A program made the position numbers and the translations under genes. Below are positions 1 through 5,825 of a stretch of DNA of 6,333 nucleotides, piece after piece. Each line of letters starts with the position of its first letter. Position 1 is the stretch's first letter. The notes under the pieces were generated by a model. The model was not told where the DNA came from. It saw only the letters and a program-made list of their open reading frames with translations, and made no database searches. This DNA comes from Candidatus Peregrinibacteria bacterium (GTDB taxonomy: Bacteria > Patescibacteriota > Gracilibacteria > UBA1369 > LOWO2-01-FULL-3), in contig PXEC01000180.1 of NCBI GenBank assembly GCA_003566255.1, positions 1-6,333 on the forward strand, written 5' to 3'.

Positions 1-289
1 CGACGATCCGCCCGTCGTCTTTTCGCTTGAAGTGGCGTTCGGCGAATCCGCAGACGGGCACCGCCGCCGCAACGAGGAGTAGCGCGATCAGACTCGGCCA
101 CAGCCATCCGCCCATACCTTCGGCGAAACGGTAGAGCACCCAGGCGAGGGGGATGCCGGGCAGGGTTCCGGCCGTTCCGGAGGCCACCGGGAAGTAGCCG
201 AGTCCGAATCCGGTCGCCAGCCAGAGCATGGGCGGCTTCGTCAGGTGCCGGTGAAAAGCATGTTGTACTAAACTGAAATGGTGGTGCAT
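1..289 (-). CDS. pgpA: Phosphatidylglycerophosphatase A, N-terminal part (partial, runs off left edge)
   Basis: PgpA is an inner-membrane lipid phosphatase that removes the terminal phosphate of phosphatidylglycerophosphate to give phosphatidylglycerol. I recognised it by translating the minus strand by hand. In frame from ATG 289-287 there are 96 open codons to the window edge. Residues 23-45 read W-L-A-T-G-F-G-L-G-Y-F-P, then S-G-T-A-G-T-L-P-G, matching the PgpA N-terminal signature (GFGxG, then PGTxGSL). A hydrophobic stretch follows at about 62-82. Residues 83-96 (AERHF, then KDDGRIV) lead into the family's acidic IVxDE motif, which lies beyond the edge. The start at 289 gives about 20 residues before the first conserved block, as in E. 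coli PgpA. An in-frame ATG at 229 would start only two residues before that block. No strong Shine-Dalgarno sequence is visible for either start. The gene is divergent from trkA. Family assignment is fairly secure; the exact start is not. Confidence 0.85.
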   Translation of the reverse strand, partial: MHHHFSLVQHAFHRHLTKPPMLWLATGFGLGYFPVASGTAGTLPGIPLAWVLYRFAEGMGGWLWPSLIALLLVAAAVPVCGFAERHFKRKDDGRIV

Positions 290-404
290 ATTATCGCCGT
301 GCGCCGCAGGGCGACTCTAGGTCCGCGGTGCTTTGCGCGCAAGCGGCAAATGCCCGCGAATATTTTGAACGTTCGGAGAGGCCGGCGGTCGAACCTACCG
401 AAAC

Positions 405-505
405 GAGAGAAAAAAGCTCTGAAGAGCGGTTGTGGGTTTTCTCATGGGTTCCTCACCCTGACCTCCTTGGCCCACGCCGCTCTTCTTCTTTCCTGCTTCG
501 CTCTC
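405..505 (+). repeat. Long imperfect inverted repeat / possible structured RNA
   Basis: Visible pairings, from outside in: GAGAG 405-409 with CTCTC 501-505; GAAGAGCGG 421-429 with CCGCTCTTC 477-485 (9 perfect pairs); GTGGG 432-436 with CCCAC 471-475 (5 pairs, after a small TT/G internal loop); and an inner GGGT 446-449 with ACCC 455-458 closing a five-base loop. The 14 pairs at 421-436/471-485 are the solid part. Unpaired tracts of 11 and 15 bases separate the weak outer stem from it. The overall shape (stem, large symmetric bubble, long terminal hairpin) is loosely like a 6S RNA, but I saw no conserved 6S sequence and the closing stem is only five pairs. It could also be a leader structure or a cruciform. 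It is not a typical terminator, because no T-run directly follows the stem. Confidence 0.35.
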
Positions 506-554
506 CGCGTCAACCTCGCAAGAAATGGGGATAGTCTCCACTTGCCCGCCGGTA

Positions 555-583
555 TTGCCCAATTCGGTGGGTTGTGGTATCCG
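555..583 (+). promoter_or_regulatory. Candidate sigma70-type promoter for the trk genes
   Basis: TTGCCC (555-560) resembles a -35 box (4 of 6 to TTGACA). It is followed after exactly 17 bases by TATCCG (578-583; 3 of 6 to TATAAT). The -10 is preceded by TGG, giving an extended -10 TGnTAT. Transcription would begin near 590, within the 12-bp palindrome 590-601, leaving about 66 bases of leader before the trkA start. The hexamers are weak, so this is only the best candidate seen upstream of trkA. Confidence 0.25.
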
Positions 584-589
584 CAGAGG

Positions 590-601
590 GCGTGCGCACG
601 C
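590..601. repeat. Perfect 12-bp palindrome upstream of trkA
   Basis: GCGTGCGCACGC is perfectly self-complementary. It lies 54 bases before the trkA start, right where the candidate promoter would start transcription, so it is placed where a repressor site would act. Being pure G+C alternation with one T and one A in G+C-rich DNA, it could also be chance. Confidence 0.35.
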
Positions 602-655
602 GACCCGGTGAAGGAGCGGATAGGTCGCGGCCGGCGGCGCGGGAAAGGCGGTACG

Positions 656-2005
656 ATGCGGGCAATCATCATCGGGGCCGGCAATGCAGGGCGCCTATTG
701 ACGGATCGGCTGTGCCGCGAGCAGCACGATGTCGTGGTGGTGGACCGGCGGCGCGAACCCTTGCAGGCACTGGAAGCTCAATATGACATCTTGGCGGTGC
801 GCGGTGTGGGCGCAAACCCCCGGGTACTCAAGGAGGCGGGCGTCTCGCAGGCCGATCTGCTGGTGTCCGTGACCCGTGAGGACGAGACGAACCTGCTGGC
901 CTGCGCCTGCGCCAAGGCGGCCGGCGCGGAGTTCTGCGTCGCCCGGCTGGCGAGCCCGGATTATTTCTCATCCGACAGCCCGCTCCGGCTCGATGCGCTG
1001 GGTGTCGATCTCGCCGTTATGCCCAAGCGGGAATGCTCCCGGGATATCGAACGCCTGATCCAGATGTCGGCGGCCCGCGAAGTGGTCCCGCTGCTCGGAG
1101 GCCGGATTTTCGTAGTCGGGTGCACCCTCCCGGCCGGTAGCCCGTTGCTGGAAGGTCCGCTCAGCAGTCTCGCCGAAAGCGAGTTGTTGCAGCAAACGCG
1201 CATCATCGCGGTCCGGCGCGACGAGAAGACTTCGATTCCGCAGGGCGACACCCGGCTGAAGGCCGAAGATGAGGTCTACATTGCAGCGCGACCAGACACC
1301 GTTCCGGATTTATTCGCTTGGATGGGCATACAACAGACCCGTATACGCAAGGTCCTGATCGGCGGGGGCGGCGACCTCGGGCTCGACCTGGCGATGTCGC
1401 TGGAGAAGAGCGATCTGTCCACGGTGCTGATCGAAGCCAATGAAGCGCGGGCAGTGCATTGTTCCGGTGCGCTGGACCGGGCGTTGGTGATCCAGGCAAG
1501 CATCATGGATTCGGAGGCGTTGGAAGATGCCGGGTTGACCAGCGAGACCGCTTACATCGCGGCCACGGGCGACGAGGAAAACAATATCATCAGTTGCCTG
1601 CTCGCGAAGAAGGCGGGGGCCGCCCTGACGGTGGCACAGATTTCAACGCCGGAATACGTTCCGATCATCGGGCGACTCAACCTGCTCGATCGCGCCGTGA
1701 GCTCGCATCTTTCGCTGGTCAACGCGATCCTGCGCTTCATTCGGGGGCGAAATGTCCGCGCAACTTCGTTGCTCCAGACCCTGCGTGGTGAGATGATCGA
1801 AATGGAGTTGAGAGGCGATTCCTCCTGGGTGGGAAAGAAGGTGCGCGAATTACGGGTGCCGCGCGAGGCCCTGATCGTGGCGGTGCGCCACGGGGATGAG
1901 GCCCGGGTGCCCACGGGGGACACGGAGTTGGCCGCCGGGGACCGACTCGTGCTCTACGCCATGGGGTCATCGGCGCGCAAACTCAAGTCCATCCTGCGGT
2001 TCTGA
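656..2005 (+). CDS. trkA: Trk system potassium-uptake regulatory subunit TrkA
   Basis: TrkA is the cytoplasmic, peripheral-membrane subunit that assembles under TrkH and gates potassium flow in response to bound nucleotides (NAD(H), ATP/ADP). The 449-residue product is close to E. coli TrkA (458) and shows the full double RCK layout. RCK-N 1 has a Rossmann glycine motif (G7-A-G9-N-A-G12) and an acidic residue ending the second strand (D30). RCK-C 1 covers about 135-220. RCK-N 2 starts at about 231, with a glycine run G236-G239, then G242, and acidic E260. RCK-C 2 covers about 370-449. Start choice: the frame is open upstream to 278, but ATG 656 is preceded by AAGGCGG (645-651), close to the anti-SD complement, four bases away. 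It also places the Rossmann fold at residue 2, as in known TrkA. The stop codon overlaps the Shine-Dalgarno of the next gene, trkH, so the two are almost certainly co-translated. Confidence 0.95.
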   Translation: MRAIIIGAGNAGRLLTDRLCREQHDVVVVDRRREPLQALEAQYDILAVRGVGANPRVLKEAGVSQADLLVSVTREDETNLLACACAKAAGAEFCVARLASPDYFSSDSPLRLDALGVDLAVMPKRECSRDIERLIQMSAAREVVPLLGGRIFVVGCTLPAGSPLLEGPLSSLAESELLQQTRIIAVRRDEKTSIPQGDTRLKAEDEVYIAARPDTVPDLFAWMGIQQTRIRKVLIGGGGDLGLDLAMSLEKSDLSTVLIEANEARAVHCSGALDRALVIQASIMDSEALEDAGLTSETAYIAATGDEENNIISCLLAKKAGAALTVAQISTPEYVPIIGRLNLLDRAVSSHLSLVNAILRFIRGRNVRATSLLQTLRGEMIEMELRGDSSWVGKKVRELRVPREALIVAVRHGDEARVPTGDTELAAGDRLVLYAMGSSARKLKSILRF

Positions 2006-2010
2006 GGAGG
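2005..2010 (+). promoter_or_regulatory. Strong ribosome binding site of the first trkH
   Basis: AGGAGG (2005-2010) shares its first base with the trkA TGA stop (2003-2005) and sits seven bases before ATG 2018. It is the strongest Shine-Dalgarno seen in the window. It fixes the trkH start and ties its translation to trkA. Confidence 0.8.
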
Positions 2011-2017
2011 CGCGACG

Positions 2018-3466
2018 ATGAATCTGCCGGCCGTGTTTCATCTCGTATCCTTTGTCCTGTTGGTCATGGGCGTGTCCATGGGCGCCTGCGGCGCGCTGGC
2101 GCATGTCCTCGGTGAGCCCGCGCAGGTCTTCCGCGCCTTCATGGCTTCCTCGGGCATGACGCTGGCGCTGGGCGGCGCGCTTTGGATCCGGACCCGCGGG
2201 CGGATCGAGCTGTCCCGCCGGGACGGATTCGGCATCGTCGTCTTCGGCTGGCTGGCGGCCGCCTTGAGCGGATCTTTGCCCTTCATGTTGTCCGAGGCGA
2301 TTTCGCACCCGGTGTCCGCACTGTTCGAAACCATGTCCGGCTTTACCACGACCGGCGCTTCCGTGTTGTCCGATCTTGAAGCCTTGCCACGCAGCCTGCT
2401 CTTCTGGCGCGCGCTGACGCATTTCTTCGGCGGCATGGGGGTGTTGGTGCTTTGCGTGGCGATTTTGCCGTTCCTGGGTACCGGTGGGATGCAGCTCTAT
2501 CGCGCGGAAATACCGGGACTGTCCAAGGACCGGTTGACGCCGCGCATCGCCAGCACGGCGAAACTTCTCTGGGGCGTCTATGTCGGGCTGTGCCTGGTGC
2601 TGGCCGGCCTGTTACGTATCGGCGGAATGGACTGGATCGATGCCTTCTGCCACGCTTTTGCCACCATGGCCACTGGTGGTTTTTCCACCCGCACGGCCAG
2701 CGTCGGGGCCTATGGCAGCGCCTATTTCGAGGTCGTGATTATCATCTTCATGTTCCTGGCCGGCACGAACTTTGCCCTGCATTACCGCGTGCTGCGCGGA
2801 AAATTCCGCGCGCCTTTCCGCGATCCCGAGTTTCGCTTCTATTTCGGCTTCTGGCTGGCGACCGGCCTGCTGCTGACCTGGTGGATCTGGGGGCCGGTGC
2901 ACGGCTCCCCGCTGCGCGCCCTGCGGGCCGCATTCTTCCAGGGCACATCAATCCTGACCACCACCGGGTTCGTGACGGAGGATTTCGATCAATGGCCGCA
3001 GGCGGCCCGCGCCTTGCTGGTGATGATGATGTTCGTCGGCGGGTGTGCCGGGTCGACCGGCGGCGGCATGAAACACTTGCGGCTGATGATCGTGTTGAAG
3101 CGGGCCGCGCGGGAAGTGCGCCGGTTCCTGCATCCCCAGGCGGTACTTACGCTCCGGCTGGGCGATCGCTCGATCGAACCGGAAACCGAGTCCAACATCG
3201 CCGCCTTCTTTGCCGCCTTCGTCCTGATCTTCGTCGCCGGCACGCTCATGATGACCTTCTTTACGCCGGACCTGGAGACCGCGGCCGGGGCGACCATCGC
3301 GACATTGGGGAACATCGGGCCCGGCCTGGCGGGCGTGGGCGCCACGCAGAACTATGCCGATATCCCCGCGGCGGGACAGGCATTGCTGGTCCTGTTCATG
3401 CTGCTGGGCCGCCTGGAGCTTTATGCCATCCTCATGCTCTTCGCCCCCGCCTTCTGGCGGAAGTAG
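2018..3466 (+). CDS. trkH: Trk potassium transporter membrane subunit TrkH (first copy)
   Basis: TrkH is the potassium-translocating channel subunit in the inner membrane. It works as a dimer on a TrkA ring. At 482 residues it matches the usual length (E. coli 483). The family's four M1-pore loop-M2 repeats can be traced by their filter sequences: TTTGAS (110-115, Gly113), ATGGFST (218-224, Gly220), TTTGF (314-318, Gly317) and NIGPG (432-436, Gly434). The intramembrane gate loop after the third filter is canonical: G341-G-C-A-G-S-T-G-G-G-M-K352. The C-terminal conserved stretch LLGRLELY (462-469) contains Arg465, the arginine conserved near the C-terminus of TrkH. Hydrophobic helices fill the rest, with basic cytoplasmic loops between. 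ATG 2018 is set by the AGGAGG site. It lies 12 bases after trkA, so they form an operon. Nothing looks broken. Confidence 0.95.
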   Translation: MNLPAVFHLVSFVLLVMGVSMGACGALAHVLGEPAQVFRAFMASSGMTLALGGALWIRTRGRIELSRRDGFGIVVFGWLAAALSGSLPFMLSEAISHPVSALFETMSGFTTTGASVLSDLEALPRSLLFWRALTHFFGGMGVLVLCVAILPFLGTGGMQLYRAEIPGLSKDRLTPRIASTAKLLWGVYVGLCLVLAGLLRIGGMDWIDAFCHAFATMATGGFSTRTASVGAYGSAYFEVVIIIFMFLAGTNFALHYRVLRGKFRAPFRDPEFRFYFGFWLATGLLLTWWIWGPVHGSPLRALRAAFFQGTSILTTTGFVTEDFDQWPQAARALLVMMMFVGGCAGSTGGGMKHLRLMIVLKRAAREVRRFLHPQAVLTLRLGDRSIEPETESNIAAFFAAFVLIFVAGTLMMTFFTPDLETAAGATIATLGNIGPGLAGVGATQNYADIPAAGQALLVLFMLLGRLELYAILMLFAPAFWRK

Positions 3467-3538
3467 AGCGAGCCCGCAAACGTGTGGTGGGCTTCTTTTC
3501 TGCTTGTAGAACACGATCGCAAGCGTAGCCTTTTGCGC

Positions 3539-5065
3539 ATGCGGAGCAATCTCGAAAAAGATTCGGGCAGGAAGCCTGTTCAGAGCCCCCCGCGCGTTTC
3601 TCTTGGTGCGGTGCTCGCAAGGATCAGGAGCATCGTTCATTCGCTTTCCTATGTCACCGGCTTCCTTGGAACCGCTTTTCTGCTCTGTGCCGCTATCGGT
3701 GTGGTCTATAAGGACCGCCCTGACGCCATCCGGTCTTTTTTTGTGGCAGGGAGCGCCTGCCTTGTCGCCTCGTTCTTCGCCTGGGTGTTTACGCGCCATC
3801 CCGCCGAATTGAAACGTCGGGATGCGATTATTCTCGTCCTGTCCGCCTGGGTTTTCAGCGGATTGATTGGCTCAATTCCGTACAGGGCCCTTGGAATCTG
3901 CGAGGATATGGCGTCGGCCATCTTCGAGAGCTTCTCCGGCCTGACAACAACCGGCGCTTCCGTGCTGTCGAATCTCGAAGCGCTTCCCCGTTCGATTCTC
4001 TTCTGGCGGTCATTCACCCACTTTATGGGGGGCGTCGGAATCCTGATCATGTTCATCGCCATTTTGCCTTTTGTCGGGGCGGGTGGCGTGCAGCTTTACA
4101 AGACCGAATCTACCGGCGTCTTTTCTGAACGCCTCACCGCCCGCATCGCGGACACCGCCCGCATCGTCATGGGCGTGTACCTGTTGTTAAATCTGCTCTG
4201 TACGCTTGCGCTCCGGGCCGGCGGTCTTTCGTGGTTCGATTCGATCTGCCATGCGTTTGGCGCCATTGCGACCGGTGGTTTTTCCACGCGAAGCGAGAGC
4301 ATCGCGGCTTTCCAGAGTTCGTATGTGGAGTGGGTGATCATTTTTTTCATGTTTGTTTCCGGCGTGAGTTTCATCGCGCACTACCGGGCGATCCGCGGGC
4401 AGTGGCGGCATTACGCGCGGAGCAGCGAAATCCGGCTCTATACCGTTCTCAGCGTGGGGGCCATCGCCTGTGCGACCATCCTGCTGCTGCACCGCTTTGA
4501 CGACGGCTTTTCATCCACGTTTCGGCGGGCGGCCTTCCAGACTATTTCTCTCATCTCGACCACGGGCTTTACCACCGCGGACTACGATCCCTGGCCCAAC
4601 GCCATAAAGGTTCTCTTTTTATCCCTCATGGTTATCGGCGCATGCTCGGGTTCCACTTCGGGCGCTATCAAGAGCGTGCGAATGGTGGTCTTCGGCAAAT
4701 GGATTGGCGCCCAGCTGAAGCGAGACCTGACCCCCAATGCGGTGATAAGCATCCGGCTGGATGGGGTAGCGATAGAGTCGGATCGAGCATCGAAAGCTAT
4801 TTACTATATCGCTCTTTACCTGACCATCCTTGGCGTCGCCTCCTTGCTGATCAGTACGTTTACGGAGGATATATTGACCGCCGTCTCCGCTGTTATCGCC
4901 TGCCTGGGAGGCGTGGGTCCGGGCATGTCAGGCGCGGGCCCCACGGAGACATATGCGCACTTTCCCGCGCTGGCCAAAATGTTGCTCGTGGCTTGCATGT
5001 TGCTGGGACGCCTTGAAATCTATATTTTCCTGGCCGTGTTCGCACCAAGCTTTTGGAAAAAATAG
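3539..5065 (+). CDS. Second TrkH-type potassium transporter subunit (diverged tandem paralog)
   Basis: This is a full-length TrkH-family protein (508 aa from ATG 3539), by eye about half identical to the upstream TrkH across the core. All four filter motifs are kept: TTTGAS (136-141, Gly139), ATGGFST (244-250, Gly246), STTGF (340-344, Gly343) and GVGPG (458-462, Gly460). So is the C-terminal LLGRLEIY with Arg491. The intramembrane gate loop is altered: G367-A-C-S-G-S-T-S-G-A-I-K378, where the first copy has glycines at three of the changed positions. Start: the frame is open to GTG 3482, 15 bases after the first trkH, with only a weak GAG upstream. ATG 3539 also lacks a clear Shine-Dalgarno, but gives a length nearer the family's. 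Either way a basic, polar N-terminal tail of about 30 or more residues precedes the first helix. Codon use is more T-rich than in the first copy, so this may be an older or imported paralog rather than a recent duplicate. Co-transcription with trkA-trkH is likely. Confidence 0.9.
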   Translation: MRSNLEKDSGRKPVQSPPRVSLGAVLARIRSIVHSLSYVTGFLGTAFLLCAAIGVVYKDRPDAIRSFFVAGSACLVASFFAWVFTRHPAELKRRDAIILVLSAWVFSGLIGSIPYRALGICEDMASAIFESFSGLTTTGASVLSNLEALPRSILFWRSFTHFMGGVGILIMFIAILPFVGAGGVQLYKTESTGVFSERLTARIADTARIVMGVYLLLNLLCTLALRAGGLSWFDSICHAFGAIATGGFSTRSESIAAFQSSYVEWVIIFFMFVSGVSFIAHYRAIRGQWRHYARSSEIRLYTVLSVGAIACATILLLHRFDDGFSSTFRRAAFQTISLISTTGFTTADYDPWPNAIKVLFLSLMVIGACSGSTSGAIKSVRMVVFGKWIGAQLKRDLTPNAVISIRLDGVAIESDRASKAIYYIALYLTILGVASLLISTFTEDILTAVSAVIACLGGVGPGMSGAGPTETYAHFPALAKMLLVACMLLGRLEIYIFLAVFAPSFWKK

Positions 5066-5070
5066 TGCGG

Positions 5071-5100
5071 GAGAGCGAGAGGGACGAGAGCGAGAGGGAC
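5071..5100. repeat. Perfect 15-bp tandem duplication, purine-rich
   Basis: The 15-mer GAGAGCGAGAGGGAC occurs twice head to tail (5071-5085 and 5086-5100). It is followed by GGAGAA, giving a nearly all-purine plus strand from 5068 to 5106. It begins five bases after the second trkH stop. Such a tract can arise by slippage and may vary in copy number. No terminator stem is associated with it. Confidence 0.85.
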
Positions 5101-5115
5101 GGAGAACATGCAGAT

Positions 5116-5127
5116 TGCTCTAGAGCA
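5116..5127. repeat. Perfect 12-bp palindrome TGCTCTAGAGCA
   Basis: This is a perfect self-complementary 12-mer in the trkH-abiEi gap. It also lies inside a looser pair, CATGC 5107-5111 with GCATG 5125-5129 (overlapping at its right edge). It is not followed by a T-run, so it is a poor intrinsic terminator. Its position about 25-40 bases upstream of the abiEi -35 region could suit a protein-binding site, but no function is shown. Confidence 0.4.
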
Positions 5128-5138
5128 TGAAGCCTCGA

Positions 5139-5194
5139 CCAATATTCATTTGCAATAAGTATCATTTATGATATTTTACGTTTATGAATCTTGG
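5139..5194. promoter_or_regulatory. Large dyad around the abiEi start: predicted AbiEi operator
   Basis: Two inverted half-sites share one symmetry axis, between 5166 and 5167. The outer arms are CCAATATTCAT (5139-5149) and ATGAATCTTGG (5184-5194), which pair at 10 of 11 positions. The inner arms TATCAT (5160-5165) and ATGATA (5168-5173) pair perfectly. Taken as 27-base half-sites separated by 2 bases, the left half and the reverse complement of the right half agree at 19 of 27 positions by direct count. AbiEi antitoxins are known to autorepress by binding inverted repeats of roughly this size in their promoter. Here the right arm covers the abiEi start codon and the inner arms cover the likely -10, so bound AbiEi would block transcription. 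The assignment to AbiEi is inference. Confidence 0.6.
5143..5177 (+). promoter_or_regulatory. Promoter of the abiE pair, inside the dyad
   Basis: This is an A+T-rich island in G+C-rich surroundings. The best -10 is TATGAT (5167-5172; 5 of 6 to consensus), with only a weak -35 (TATTCA 5143-5148, 18-base spacer). An alternative pairing is TTGCAA (5150-5155) with TATTTT (5172-5177), spacer 16. Both predict a transcript start about 0-5 bases before the ATG at 5184, i.e. a leaderless or nearly leaderless message, which agrees with the absence of a Shine-Dalgarno there. Confidence 0.45.
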
Positions 5195-5825
5195 GGATAT
5201 CGTGAAGCTTGCGGGGGCGATGCCATGCTTTGATCTGGCGTTGTTGGCGCAGGCATTCGATGACCGGAGGGAAGCGATTCGCGTTCAGCTCTCGCGCTGG
5301 ATGGCGCAGGGCAAAGTGGTCGGTCTTCGGCGCGGGGTGTACACGCTATCCGAGACCTACAGGCGCACTCCTGTGATACCGGCCGTGCTGGCGAATGCAT
5401 TGTACCGACCGTCCTACCTCAGCGGACTGTGGGCACTGGGTCACTATGACCTGATTCCGGAACGAGTCGTCCGATTCACCAGCGTGACTTCACGCGTGCC
5501 ACGCCGTTTCGAGAACCCCTTCGGCGTCTTTGAATACCGCAACATCAAGCAGGATTGCTTCTTCGGCTTTGTGTCCACGGGTGTAGGCGAACAGAAATTC
5601 CTGCTCGCAGAGCCGGAAAAAGCACTCCTGGATCACTGGCATCACACCAGGGGAGAGTGGACGCCGCAACGCTTGGTGGAGATGCGATACCAGCATGTTG
5701 CGCAGGTGGACGGGGAAAGGATCGGGCGGTATTCCCGAAAGTTTCGGAGTCCGCGCCTTAGCCGCGCAGTCCAAAATTGGCTTGCGTTGACATCCGATGC
5801 CGAACAGGGGACAGTGACGCTATGA
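5184..5825 (+). CDS. abiEi: AbiEi-family antitoxin / transcriptional autorepressor
   Basis: AbiEi is the antitoxin of the AbiE (type IV) toxin-antitoxin and phage-abortive-infection module. It counters the AbiEii toxin and represses the operon. The product is 213 aa. Residues about 1-56 form a winged-helix DNA-binding domain, ending in the typical LRRGVYTL (48-55). Next come PSYLSGLWALGHYDLIPE (76-93), a basic segment VTSRVPRRFENPFGVFEYRN (101-120) and LAEPEKALLDHWH (141-153), all recognisable AbiEi C-domain blocks. The tail ends with a further conserved-looking basic helix at about 182-200. ATG 5184 keeps the whole winged helix; the next in-frame Met (13) would cut into it. There is no Shine-Dalgarno, consistent with a leaderless message. 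Its stop overlaps the abiEii start (ATGA, 5822-5825), so the toxin is translationally coupled. The gene was recognised from motifs, not a database search. Confidence 0.88.
   Translation: MNLGDIVKLAGAMPCFDLALLAQAFDDRREAIRVQLSRWMAQGKVVGLRRGVYTLSETYRRTPVIPAVLANALYRPSYLSGLWALGHYDLIPERVVRFTSVTSRVPRRFENPFGVFEYRNIKQDCFFGFVSTGVGEQKFLLAEPEKALLDHWHHTRGEWTPQRLVEMRYQHVAQVDGERIGRYSRKFRSPRLSRAVQNWLALTSDAEQGTVTL

Larger units (their letters stand above)
290..655. other. Divergent pgpA-trkA intergenic region, 366 bases
   Basis: No convincing gene lies here. The trkA frame stays open back to 278, but the 126 extra codons encode an Arg-rich, low-complexity stretch with no recognisable domain, so I treat it as chance openness in G+C-rich DNA. 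What it does hold: short perfect palindromes TTGCGCGCAA (333-342), GAACGTTC (367-374) and GCGTGCGCACGC (590-601); a long imperfect inverted repeat (405-505); a six-pair hairpin with one G-U pair near 530-545; and a weak promoter candidate for trkA (555-583). It must contain control signals for both divergent genes, but I could not identify a credible pgpA promoter on the minus strand. Confidence 0.6.

Noticed and set aside
278..655. Upstream extension of the trkA reading frame by 126 codons
   Set aside because: No recognisable domain, Arg-rich low-complexity translation, overlap with the divergent pgpA start, and a good Shine-Dalgarno plus a conserved Rossmann start at 656.
360..655. c-di-AMP (ydaO-type) riboswitch before trkA
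   Set aside because: Considered because such riboswitches control potassium transporters. I could not find the conserved ydaO blocks in order, and the pairing pattern does not match.
2452..3528. Long 358-codon plus-strand frame inside the first trkH
   Set aside because: A frame-shifted shadow of trkH with Arg/Gly/His-rich translation and no family features.
2948..3799. 283-codon minus-strand frame across the trkH junction
   Set aside because: Antisense shadow of two well-supported TrkH genes. Charged repetitive translation with no domain.
5063..5130. Intrinsic terminator after the second trkH
   Set aside because: The palindrome 5116-5127 has no following T-run and the purine tract forms no stem.
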